Assembly (NCBI RefSeq): GCF_001013905.1
Contig: NZ_LN831790.1
Coordinates: forward strand, 4,912,001-4,976,000
From: Streptomyces leeuwenhoekii
GTDB lineage: Bacteria > Actinomycetota > Actinomycetes > Streptomycetales > Streptomycetaceae
DNA length: 64,000 nt
Direction of reading: 5' to 3'
The notes beneath the pieces are model-generated. The model was not told the origin of the DNA. It saw nothing but the letters and a program-made list of their open reading frames with translations, and made no database searches. Positions 35,895 to 43,234 of this stretch are shown here, piece by piece. How positions within the stretch are numbered: the stretch's first letter is position 1; every line of letters starts with the position of its first letter. The translations under genes and the position numbers were made by a program.

Positions 35895-36030
35895 CGCGTG
35901 CGCGGTACTGTCCGGGGGAAGGCCGCTGCCGGCCTGTGGAATCGACGGTTCGTCGACTGCTGGCGAGGGCCGACGACGATGCCCTGGACCAGGCCGTGGG
36001 CCGCTGGCTCGCCGACCGACGCTCGCGACG
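35878..36030 (+). pseudogene. ISAs1-family transposase remnant
   Basis: Two short pieces of an ISAs1-type transposase N terminus in different frames. The first (35878-about 35925) reads ETLALTACAVLSGG, the second (35936-36030) reads VESTVRRLLARADDDALDQAV then GRWLADRR. In intact transposases about 40-50 residues separate these blocks, so there is an internal deletion with a frame change, and the catalytic DDE part is absent. The remnant ends four bases before the DUF397 gene. No terminal inverted repeat was identified. Confidence 0.65.
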
Positions 36031-36033
36031 GTC

Positions 36034-36216
36034 TCAGCGATCAGCGTTCGCCACGTGTGAGAGGAAGTCCGCCCAGGCGGTGGGCGGGAGGGCGAGCCGG
36101 GGGCCGGCCGGGTTCTTGGAGTCGCGGACCAGGATCGTGGTCGGGGTGGTGGCTATCTCGACGCAGTTCGAGCCGTCGCCGCTGTAAGTGGACTTCCGCC
36201 AGTCAAGGGTGGGCAT
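36034..36216 (-). CDS. DUF397 protein of a WhiJ-type module
   Basis: A 60-residue acidic/neutral protein with the DUF397 signature: WRKSTYSGDGSNCVEIA, VRDSKNPAGP and WADFLSHV. DUF397 proteins accompany DUF5753 regulators throughout Streptomyces and are thought to act with them. The ATG has GAAGGAA upstream and lies 12 bases after the regulator stop, so the two are cotranscribed. Confidence 0.9.
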   Translation of the reverse strand: MPTLDWRKSTYSGDGSNCVEIATTPTTILVRDSKNPAGPRLALPPTAWADFLSHVANADR

Positions 36217-36227
36217 GGCTGGTTCCT

Positions 36228-37082
36228 TCACAGATCCTGGATGCGGTGGTGGATGAAGTCGCGCGTCTTGTCGGGGGTCAGCGCACAAGACTCCATGCGG
36301 TGCAATACCGCGCGGTATTTGCCCAACTGTGCCTCGGCGTCGAGGAATTCGCAGGCACCGTGGTGTGAGTCGAGCTGGACCGTGTCGAGCTGCGGAACGG
36401 GGCCCTCGATGTAGTCGAAGGACTGACCGGTGGTCGGGAAGTGGTCCGCGCCGAAGGGGATCACCCGGACGGTGATGTGGGGCAGCTCGCTCATGTCGAG
36501 CAGGTGCTTGAGCTGGCCACGGGCGACGGTCGAGCCGCCGAAGTTCATCCGCAGGGCTGCTTCGTGAATGATCGCCGTGTACGGGGGCGGATCTGCTCGG
36601 TGCAGGACGCCTTGCCGTTTCATGCGGTGCGTGAGGCGGTGCTCGATCTCGTACTGACGCATCGGCGGAACCACTGCGCGAAAGAGGGCGCGGGCATGGT
36701 CGGTGGTCTGGAGCAGCGCTGGGATGTGAATCAGGAGTGCCACACGCAGCCCGGAGGCGTGATGCTCCAGTTCGGCCAGGTCGACCAGGGCGATCGGTAC
36801 GTGGTCGCGGTACTCCTCCCACCAGCCACGTGTGCGTCGGCCCGTCATCGCGGCGAGGGCGTCGATCAGTTCCTCGTCGCGGCAGTCGTAGACGTGCGCC
36901 ATGGAGCGGAGCCGGTCAGAGCTGATGGGTGTGCGGCCGGTTTCGATCATGCTGACACGTGCCTGGTTGACGCCGAGAAGTGTCGCTGCGCTCGTGGCGG
37001 TGAGCCCAGCCCGCTCACGGAGTTTGCGCAGCTCCGCACCCAGCCTTCGCTGCCGGAGAGTGGGGCTGTTGGTGGGCGGCAC
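36228..37082 (-). CDS. WhiJ-like XRE regulator with DUF5753 domain
   Basis: A 284-residue protein with an N-terminal XRE helix-turn-helix (about 14-68: LRKLRERAGL, AATLLGVNQARVSMIE) and a DUF5753 domain (about 100-280) with EHHASGLRVA, HIPALLQTTDHARAL and DYIEGPVPQLDTVQLD. WhiJ and relatives of this architecture influence differentiation and antibiotic onset in Streptomyces. The GTG start has AAGGAGAGGG upstream. It is divergent from an RsbW-like ATPase gene, and a perfect palindrome at 37160-37175 lies between them. Confidence 0.92.
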   Translation of the reverse strand: MPPTNSPTLRQRRLGAELRKLRERAGLTATSAATLLGVNQARVSMIETGRTPISSDRLRSMAHVYDCRDEELIDALAAMTGRRTRGWWEEYRDHVPIALVDLAELEHHASGLRVALLIHIPALLQTTDHARALFRAVVPPMRQYEIEHRLTHRMKRQGVLHRADPPPYTAIIHEAALRMNFGGSTVARGQLKHLLDMSELPHITVRVIPFGADHFPTTGQSFDYIEGPVPQLDTVQLDSHHGACEFLDAEAQLGKYRAVLHRMESCALTPDKTRDFIHHRIQDL

Positions 37083-37159
37083 GGCCCTCTCCTTCCTGGC
37101 CGCGACGCGGCGCTGCGCTCCCTCACACGAGTGAAGCTTGGATGCTTACAGTCGAATCC

Positions 37160-37175
37160 GTTAGATGCATCTAAC
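37160..37175. promoter_or_regulatory. Perfect 16-bp palindrome GTTAGATGCATCTAAC
   Basis: Symmetric over all 16 bases, in the AT-richer divergent region between the WhiJ-like gene and the ATPase gene. It is the best candidate operator for the WhiJ-like protein. Confidence 0.7.
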
Positions 37176-37306
37176 CATCTGCTCTACGGTTCTCATGTAC
37201 CGCCCAACTCGCCGCCCCATAAGCCGGAAGCGCACCACCCCAGGCACTGCCACCGCTCGGCGCGGTCGGTCGGGCAAGCCGCATCTCCTCTCTCCCGGAG
37301 GTCTCC

Positions 37307-37789
37307 ATGGGCACCGTATCCCTGCCCGACACCTGGGTGTACGCCCTCCGCCTGCCCCACGACCCCAGAGCCGCACGCGTCGCACGCATGACCGTACGGG
37401 CCGCCCTCGATGGGCACGGCAGGCATGAGCTGCTGGACACCGTCGAGCTGCTGGCGTCGGAACTGGTCACCAACGCCTACCGGCACACCGCCGGACCGTG
37501 CTCGCTGCGGCTCACCGCGCTGGGCGACGGGCGGCTGCGGGTCGGGGTGTGGGACGCCGACCCTTACGTCCCCGCACCCTTCGCCGGGCCGCCCGGCGAC
37601 CGCACCGCTCCCGCACCACCCGGCGCGGGCGGCGGACGAGGGCTGCACCTCGTGCAGGAGTACGCCGACGCGTGGGGCGCCTGGTCGCTCGGCGACGGCG
37701 GACTTCCGGGGCGGCGCGGGGCGGGGAAGCTCCTCTGGTTCGAGACGGGGAGCCCCGGCTCCCGGCCGGACCCGGGCGTCAGTCCGTGA
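37307..37789 (+). CDS. RsbW-like ATP-binding protein of the WhiJ module
   Basis: A 160-residue GHKL-type ATPase. The N box is LASELVTNAYRHT and the G2 box GGGRGLHLVQEYADAWG. The G1 box is degenerate (VWDADPYVP instead of DxGxG), so nucleotide handling may be altered. Genes like this are the third member of the WhiJ/DUF397/ATPase set. The ATG has GGAGG five bases upstream. The last 11 bases overlap the convergent thioesterase gene. Confidence 0.88.
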   Translation: MGTVSLPDTWVYALRLPHDPRAARVARMTVRAALDGHGRHELLDTVELLASELVTNAYRHTAGPCSLRLTALGDGRLRVGVWDADPYVPAPFAGPPGDRTAPAPPGAGGGRGLHLVQEYADAWGAWSLGDGGLPGRRGAGKLLWFETGSPGSRPDPGVSP

Positions 37790-38345
37790 AGCCCTCCGCC
37801 GCCCGCTTCTCCCGCAGCTCCATGATCGCGCGGCGGCGGGCGAGGCGGTGGGTGCGGCGGATCTGGGCCTCCTGGTAGCGGCGCTTGTCCTGCTCGGTCT
37901 CCGGGATCACCGGCGGCACGCGGCGGGGCTTGCCGTCGGCGTCCACGGCGGCGAAGACGAGGTAGGCCGAGCCCACCTGGGTGGGCGGGGCGGACTCGTT
38001 CCAGCGCTCGGCCAGGACCCGCACGCCGACCTCCATCGAGGTCCGGCCGGTCCAGTTGACCTGGGCCTTCACATGGACGAGGTCGCCGACGCGGACCGGC
38101 TCGAGAAACGCCATCTCGTCCATGGAGGCGGTGACGGCCGGACCGCCGGAGTGGCGGCCGGCGACGGCGCCCGCCGCGTCGTCGACCAGTTTCATGATCA
38201 CACCACCGTGCACCGTGCCCAGCAGGTTGGTGTCGTTGTGGGTCATGATGTGGCTCAGGGTGGTGCGGGACGCCGAGGTCGGCTTGCCCGGGATCTCCGG
38301 GGCCTGGGCCTCCGCGGCTGAGGCGTGGTCTGCCTGGTCTGTCAT
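37779..38345 (-). CDS. Acyl-CoA thioesterase (hotdog fold)
   Basis: A 188-residue hotdog-fold thioesterase that hydrolyses acyl-CoA to free acid and CoA. Family features: HNDTNLLGTVHGGVIMKLVDDAAGA, the DEMAFLEPVRVGDLVHVKA strand, and a C-terminal charged helix (RRTHRLARRRAIMEL). The ATG at 38345 has AAGGTGGAGG upstream. It is divergent from the first LCP gene and its 3' end overlaps the ATPase gene by 11 bases. Confidence 0.92.
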   Translation of the reverse strand: MTDQADHASAAEAQAPEIPGKPTSASRTTLSHIMTHNDTNLLGTVHGGVIMKLVDDAAGAVAGRHSGGPAVTASMDEMAFLEPVRVGDLVHVKAQVNWTGRTSMEVGVRVLAERWNESAPPTQVGSAYLVFAAVDADGKPRRVPPVIPETEQDKRRYQEAQIRRTHRLARRRAIMELREKRAAEGFTD

Positions 38346-38463
38346 GACCTCCACCTTAAGCGGGGCGGCGACGGCGTATTTTGTGTCAGCTTCGCAACAG
38401 CGCCGCCCCTGTTTTCCCACGACCCCTGTATGCGGCACAGCCGGGACCTGCACACTGGGGGCC

Positions 38464-39759
38464 ATGAATGATTGGCCCGAGGGATGGTCCGACGACGACC
38501 GCGGCAGATACGGACGCGGCAGCGCGAGCGCGCAGCCCGAGGGCGCGCGCGTCATGCGGCAGATCCGCCGCGGCCCGGCCGGGCCGCGCGGCACGGGCCC
38601 GGCGGCCGGGCCCCACGACGGCCGGGTGCCGCAGCAGCCGTCGTACGTCGACGGCCGCGGCCACGACGGCTACGGCGACCCGGGCGGCTATGACAGCGGC
38701 TACAACACCGGCCAGGTCTACGGCACCCCCGGCGGCCGGGGCCCCGGCGGCGGTGGACCGCGCGGTCCGCGCTCCGCGCCCGACTGGCGGCGCCGTATCA
38801 AGGTGACCGCGATCACCGTCGTGACCGTGCTCGTGGTGACCGCGGTCGGCACCTACTTCTGGGCCGACTCCAAGCTGAACCGCGAGGTCGACCTGGCGAA
38901 GGTCATCGACCGGCCGGCGGCGGGCGAGGGCACCAACTACCTCATCGTCGGTTCCGACAGCCGCGAGGGCATGTCGGACGAGGAGAAGAAGAAGCTGCAC
39001 ACCGGGTCCGCCGAGGGCAAGCGCACGGACTCGATGATGATCCTGCACACCGGCGGCAACGGCTCCACGCTGATCTCCCTGCCCCGTGACTCGGACGTGG
39101 AGATCCCGAGCTTCGTGGGCTCGGAGTCCGGCAAGCGGTACGAGGCCACCGGCCGGCACGTGAAGCTGAACGCCGCCTACGCCGAGGACGGCCCCGAGCT
39201 GCTGGTGCGCACCGTGGAGCACAACACCGGCCTGCGCATCGACCACTACGTCGAGATCGGCTTCGCCGGTTTCGCCAACATCGTGGACGCGGTCGGCGGC
39301 GTCGAGATGGACATCCCGCAGGACATCAAGGACACCAAGTCCGGCGCCGACCTCAAGAAGGGCAAGCAGACCCTGAACGGCGAGGAGGCCCTCGCCTTCG
39401 TCCGCACCCGCTACGCGCTGGCCGGCTCCGACCTGGACCGGACCAAGAACCAGCAGAAGTTCCTGTCGGCCCTGGCCGGCCAGGTGGCCACCCCGTCCAC
39501 GGTGCTCAACCCGTTCACGCTGTACCCGACCATGGGCGCCGGCCTGGACTCCCTGATCGTCGACAAGGACATGGGCCTGTTCGACCTGGCCGACATGTTC
39601 TGGGCGATGAAGGGCGTCAGCGGCGGCGACGGAAAGTCCATGAACATGCCGATCGCGGGCAACGCCGCCAACGGCAACCTCCAGTGGGACACCGCCAAGG
39701 TGAAGCAGCTCGTGGAGCAGCTGAAGAACGACGAGACGGTGACCGTCTCCGGCAACTGA
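38464..39759 (+). CDS. LCP-family cell-wall glycopolymer transferase (LCP 1)
   Basis: A 431-residue LytR-CpsA-Psr protein. About 108 N-terminal cytoplasmic residues are Gly/Tyr/Arg-rich and disordered, then one membrane helix (about 115-137) and the extracytoplasmic LCP domain. Active-site blocks: NYLIVGSDSREG, RTDSMMILH, LISLPRDSDVEIP, KLNAAYAE, IDHYVEIGFAGF, DAVGGVEMD, EALAFVRTRY and DLDRTKNQQKF. LCP enzymes move lipid-linked glycopolymers onto peptidoglycan. There is no C-terminal LytR_C domain. It is the only one of six LCP genes here on the plus strand. Confidence 0.92.
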   Translation: MNDWPEGWSDDDRGRYGRGSASAQPEGARVMRQIRRGPAGPRGTGPAAGPHDGRVPQQPSYVDGRGHDGYGDPGGYDSGYNTGQVYGTPGGRGPGGGGPRGPRSAPDWRRRIKVTAITVVTVLVVTAVGTYFWADSKLNREVDLAKVIDRPAAGEGTNYLIVGSDSREGMSDEEKKKLHTGSAEGKRTDSMMILHTGGNGSTLISLPRDSDVEIPSFVGSESGKRYEATGRHVKLNAAYAEDGPELLVRTVEHNTGLRIDHYVEIGFAGFANIVDAVGGVEMDIPQDIKDTKSGADLKKGKQTLNGEEALAFVRTRYALAGSDLDRTKNQQKFLSALAGQVATPSTVLNPFTLYPTMGAGLDSLIVDKDMGLFDLADMFWAMKGVSGGDGKSMNMPIAGNAANGNLQWDTAKVKQLVEQLKNDETVTVSGN

Positions 39760-39781
39760 CCCGGGGAGTCCCGGGCACGGT

Positions 39782-39808
39782 GAGGGCACCCCGGCGCGGG
39801 GTGCCCTC
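39782..39808. terminator. Bidirectional terminator
   Basis: Perfect 12-base arms GAGGGCACCCCG / CGGGGTGCCCTC with a three-base loop, between the convergent LCP 1 and copper-storage genes. Confidence 0.88.
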
Positions 39809-39825
39809 GGCCGTCGCCGGGCGGG

Positions 39826-40188
39826 TCACATCGTGGCGCCCGCCATGGCCCGGCAGGTCGCGGCGCAGCGGCGGCACGCCTCGGCGCAGCGCTTCATCTG
39901 CGGGTCGTCCGGCATCGCCATACACGCCTCGGCGCACATCTCGCAGGCCCGGGCGCACAGGGCGCACATCTCGGCCGCCATCGGCGAGCGGCGCATCATC
40001 ATGTCGGCGCACAGCCGGGTCATCTCCGAGCAGTCCATCAGCGCGCGCATGATCTGCATCTGGGCCTGACCGCCCATCTGCAGACACGAGCTCATGGTCT
40101 CCTCGCACAGGGCGTGGCAGGACATGCAGGCCTCGACGCAGTCCTGCATCTCCTTGCTCATCGCGGTCGTGGTGGCGGGCTGCTCCAT
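39826..40188 (-). CDS. Four-helix-bundle copper-binding protein (Csp type)
   Basis: A 120-residue helical protein with 16 cysteines in CxxxC and CxxC patterns (CVEACMSC, CALCARACEMC, CAEACRRCAATC) and many methionines. This matches the copper storage proteins, which line a four-helix bundle with thiols and bind many Cu(I) ions. No signal peptide is seen, so it would be cytosolic (Csp3-like). The ATG has GGAGG five bases upstream. No copper transporter or regulator is adjacent. Confidence 0.9.
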   Translation of the reverse strand: MEQPATTTAMSKEMQDCVEACMSCHALCEETMSSCLQMGGQAQMQIMRALMDCSEMTRLCADMMMRRSPMAAEMCALCARACEMCAEACMAMPDDPQMKRCAEACRRCAATCRAMAGATM

Positions 40189-40223
40189 GGGGTCCTCCTG
40201 GGGACGGGCGGGCGTACGCCGCG

Positions 40224-40251
40224 GGGGCGGGCCGCGAAGCGGGCCCGCCCC
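40224..40251. terminator. Hairpin followed by a T-run on the plus strand
   Basis: Arms GGGGCGGGCC / GGCCCGCCCC with a seven- to eight-base loop, then CTTTG. It lies between the end of LCP 2 and the start of the Csp gene, both on the minus strand, and could separate their transcripts. Confidence 0.55.
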
Positions 40252-40384
40252 TTTGTCGTACGCCCACCGGGCCCCGCCCGCCACGGGGGACGGGGATCGG
40301 CTCCGCCATGCGGGGGCCGTTCCGCCTCCCGCCGCCGTGCGCGGGGGAGGTGTCCGCCGGGCGGGGACCCGGGCCCCGCCGCGG

Positions 40385-41896
40385 TCACGGCTTCCCGCAG
40401 ACCACCTCGTCGCCGTGCACCACGCGGCCCGGCTGCCGGACGGGCTGCTCGGCGCGGACCTCGCGGACCCCGGTGAAGTCGGTGCCCGCGATCACCTTCA
40501 GGGTGGGCCCGAGCCCCGCGACCGGCCGCAGCTCGCTGCCCGGCAGCGCCGCCGCGAGCGACCTGGCGGAGCGGTCCCAGCGGGGGTCGTAGGCGACGAC
40601 GGTCCGCCGCACGGAGCGGTCCGCGGCGTTCACCGGCATCCCGGTGGTGCCGAAGCCGGCCGCCGCCAGCGCCGCGTCCACGCGCCGGCCCAGCCCGGCC
40701 GTGTGCGTGCCGTTCTCCACCTGGACGCGGATGTGCCGCGGCTCCACCGGCACGTCCGGCACCGGTCCGCCGCGCGGCCGGTGCGCGGCGAGCGGCTTGT
40801 CCTCGCGCAGCGCCCGGAAGAGCCGCTCGGCCTTGGCGGCGTCCCACTTCAGGGTCGAGCCGACGCCCTTGACGGCGTACCCCATCTGCTCGATGGGCAC
40901 CGTCGCGAACTCCGACGACGAGGGGGAGAAGTTCCGCATGGCCCGGCCCAGCGCCAGCAGCTCGTCGGTGCCGAAGCCCTTGTCGGCGCGGACCGAGCCC
41001 AGCACGGCCCGGGTCATATCCCGGAACTTGAGCGGGTTCAGCAGGATGCCCGAGGAGGTCGCCCGGTCGATCAGGGCGGCCAGGAACTGCTGCTGGCGCT
41101 GCATCCGGCCCAGGTCGGAGGCGCCGTCGAGGTGCCGCGCGCGGACGTACTGGAGGGCCTGCCCGCCGGACAGGGTGTGCGTGCCGGCCGGCAGGTCCAG
41201 GCCGGTGTAGCCGTCCTTCAGCGGCCGGGGGGTGCAGACCCGCACACCGCCGAGGACGTCGACGGTCTTCATGAAGCTGGTGAAGTCGATCTCCAGGTAG
41301 TGGTCGATCTTCACGCGGGTCATGGCCTCCACGGTGCGGACGGTGAGCTGCGGGCCGCCCTCCGCGTAGGCCGCGTTCAGCCGGAGCGGGCGGCCGCCCT
41401 GCCGCTGGCCGGTGGCGGCGTCGGTGTACGTCGGGGTCACGGCGTACGAGTCGCGGGGCAGGCTGACCACGCTGGCCCGCTCCCGGTCCGCCGAGATGTG
41501 CACGATCATGATCGTGTCGGTGCAGTGGCAGGGCTCGCCGCCCAGCCGGTACCGGCGCCGCTCCTGCGTGGTGATCCGGTCGCGGCCGTCGGTGCCGACC
41601 AGCAGGACGTTCATGCCGTGCCCGGCCCGGGGCCGGTTCTTCATGTCCTTGAAGGCGTCGACCCGGGCCAGGTCCGCGTCCAGGTCGCTGAGCACCGTGT
41701 GCCCGATGCCGGCCGAGGCGAGGACCACCACCGACAGGGTGGTCACCACCCGCAGCACCCAGCGCGGCCGCTTCCGCCCGGCGGCGGGCCCGGGCGCGGC
41801 CCGGCCGGAGGGGCACGGGCGGCGCGGGGGCGGCGGCCCGCCCGGCGCGGGTGAGGCCGGGACCCTGAGGGAGGGAGAGCGGGGCGGCGTGGGCAA
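40385..41896 (-). CDS. LCP-family protein with LytR_C domain (LCP 2)
   Basis: A 503-residue LCP protein: short Pro/Arg-rich cytoplasmic part, one membrane helix (about 50-72), LCP domain (NVLLVGTDGRDR, CTDTIMIVH, VVSLPRDSYAV, RLNAAYAEGG, IDHYLEIDF, QALQYVRARH) and a LytR_C domain near the end (IRVQVENGTHTAGLG). There is no ATG before the domain. The start is taken as TTG 41896 because GGAGG lies seven bases upstream; GTG 41950 is the alternative. It is divergent from a GT2 gene, and both fit envelope glycan work. Confidence 0.9.
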   Translation of the reverse strand: MPTPPRSPSLRVPASPAPGGPPPPRRPCPSGRAAPGPAAGRKRPRWVLRVVTTLSVVVLASAGIGHTVLSDLDADLARVDAFKDMKNRPRAGHGMNVLLVGTDGRDRITTQERRRYRLGGEPCHCTDTIMIVHISADRERASVVSLPRDSYAVTPTYTDAATGQRQGGRPLRLNAAYAEGGPQLTVRTVEAMTRVKIDHYLEIDFTSFMKTVDVLGGVRVCTPRPLKDGYTGLDLPAGTHTLSGGQALQYVRARHLDGASDLGRMQRQQQFLAALIDRATSSGILLNPLKFRDMTRAVLGSVRADKGFGTDELLALGRAMRNFSPSSSEFATVPIEQMGYAVKGVGSTLKWDAAKAERLFRALREDKPLAAHRPRGGPVPDVPVEPRHIRVQVENGTHTAGLGRRVDAALAAAGFGTTGMPVNAADRSVRRTVVAYDPRWDRSARSLAAALPGSELRPVAGLGPTLKVIAGTDFTGVREVRAEQPVRQPGRVVHGDEVVCGKP

Positions 41897-42020
41897 GGGG
41901 AAACCTCCGCGAGGACTGGCCCTGGAACCGGACGTGGGATCCGTGAGCACCGTAGGCCGATACGATCTGCAGCCCGGCGCAGCGGCCCCCGCGGCGCGCA
42001 CCGGTGTCCCCCGTTCGCGG

Positions 42021-42026
42021 TAACGT
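42021..42026 (+). promoter_or_regulatory. -10 hexamer of a probable leaderless gene
   Basis: TAACGT lies eight bases before the GT2 ATG at 42035; no ribosome-binding site is seen. Confidence 0.4.
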
Positions 42027-42034
42027 GAGCACCG

Positions 42035-43078
42035 ATGAACGCCAACTCCGACGTGCAGCCTCCCGCCGTGTCCGTGATCATGCCGGTCCTCAACGAGGAA
42101 CGGCATCTGCGCGGCGCCGTCCAAGCGATCCTCGCGCAGGAGTACGCCGGCGAGATGGAGGTCGTCATCGCCCTCGGTCCGTCCACGGACCGCACGGACG
42201 AGATCGCCGCCCAGCTCGTCCGCGAGGACCCGCGCGTGCACACCGTGCCCAACCCCAGCGGGCGCACCCCGGCCGCGCTGAACGCCGCCATCAAGGCGTC
42301 GAGGCACCCGGTCGTCGTCCGCGTCGACGGGCACGGCATGCTCTCGCCGAACTACATCGCCACGGCCGTACGGCTGCTGGAGGAGACCGGCGCGCAGAAC
42401 GTCGGCGGCATCATGCACGCCGAGGGGGAGAACGCCTGGGAGCACGCCGTCGCCGCCGCCATGACGTCGAAGATCGGCGTCGGCAACGCCGCCTTCCACA
42501 CCGGCGGCCAGGCGGGCCCGGCCGAGACGGTCTACCTCGGCGTGTTCCGGCGGGAGGCGCTGGAGCAGCAGGGCGGCTACAACGAGGAGTTCATCCGCGC
42601 CCAGGACTGGGAGCTGAACTTCCGCATCCGCGAGGCGGGCGGGCTGATCTGGTTCTCGCCGGAGCTGAAGGTGTCCTACCGGCCCCGGCCGAGCGTGCGG
42701 GCGCTGGCCAAGCAGTACAAGGACTACGGCCGCTGGCGCCACGTCGTCGCCCGCTACCACTCAGGCTCCATCAACCTGCGCTACCTCGCCCCGCCGACGG
42801 CGGTGTGCGCGATCGCGGCCGGGATCGTGGTGGGCGCGGCGCTCAGCCCCTGGGGCTTCGTGATCCCCGGCGGGTATCTGGCGGCGATCGTCGCCGGGTC
42901 GGTGCCGGCCGGCAAGGGCCTGCCGCTGAAGGCGCGGGCACAGATCCCCCTCGCCCTGGCGACCATGCACATGTCGTGGGGCTGGGGCTTCCTGACCAGC
43001 CCGCGGTCGCTGGCCCGCAAGGTGATCGCCAGCCGGCGCCCGGCCGTCCGCGCGGACGCCGACGCCGGCTCACGGTGA
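42035..43078 (+). CDS. Family 2 glycosyltransferase with C-terminal membrane segments
   Basis: A 347-residue GT2 enzyme. The GT-A domain (about 10-240) has VSVIMPVLNEERHL, the metal-binding VRVDGHGML and QDWELNFRIREAGG with the ED-like acceptor motif. Two hydrophobic segments follow (about 255-275 and 283-300). It resembles bacterial succinoglycan/exopolysaccharide transferases. Substrates are unknown. The ATG follows TAACGT by eight bases. It is divergent from LCP 2 and surrounded by LCP genes, which supports a role in building the polymer they attach. Confidence 0.9.
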   Translation: MNANSDVQPPAVSVIMPVLNEERHLRGAVQAILAQEYAGEMEVVIALGPSTDRTDEIAAQLVREDPRVHTVPNPSGRTPAALNAAIKASRHPVVVRVDGHGMLSPNYIATAVRLLEETGAQNVGGIMHAEGENAWEHAVAAAMTSKIGVGNAAFHTGGQAGPAETVYLGVFRREALEQQGGYNEEFIRAQDWELNFRIREAGGLIWFSPELKVSYRPRPSVRALAKQYKDYGRWRHVVARYHSGSINLRYLAPPTAVCAIAAGIVVGAALSPWGFVIPGGYLAAIVAGSVPAGKGLPLKARAQIPLALATMHMSWGWGFLTSPRSLARKVIASRRPAVRADADAGSR

Positions 43079-43100
43079 CGACCGCGGCGCGCGGGGCCGC

Positions 43101-43188
43101 CTCGGCCGGGTGACGGTGACGGCGCGCGCGCCCGGCTCGGCCGGGTGACGGTGACGGCCGTGGCCCGGGTGACGGTGACGGCCGTGGC
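43101..43188. repeat. Direct and tandem repeats after the GT2 gene
   Basis: CTCGGCCGGGTGACGGTGAC with following CGGC occurs at 43101-43123 and 43136-43158. The second copy runs into an exact 24-bp tandem pair (43141-43164 and 43165-43188) beginning CCGGGTGACGG. The region lies between convergent genes and is not coding. Confidence 0.85.
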
Positions 43189-43234
43189 GCGCTGAGCCGC
43201 CGCGCCCCGGTGGAGAGCGGGACGCGGCCGGTCG

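Noticed and set aside
35213..37789. Accessory patch considered as a defence island
   Set aside because: The genes are a DCC protein, an IS remnant and a WhiJ-type regulatory triad; none is a nuclease, toxin or known defence effector.
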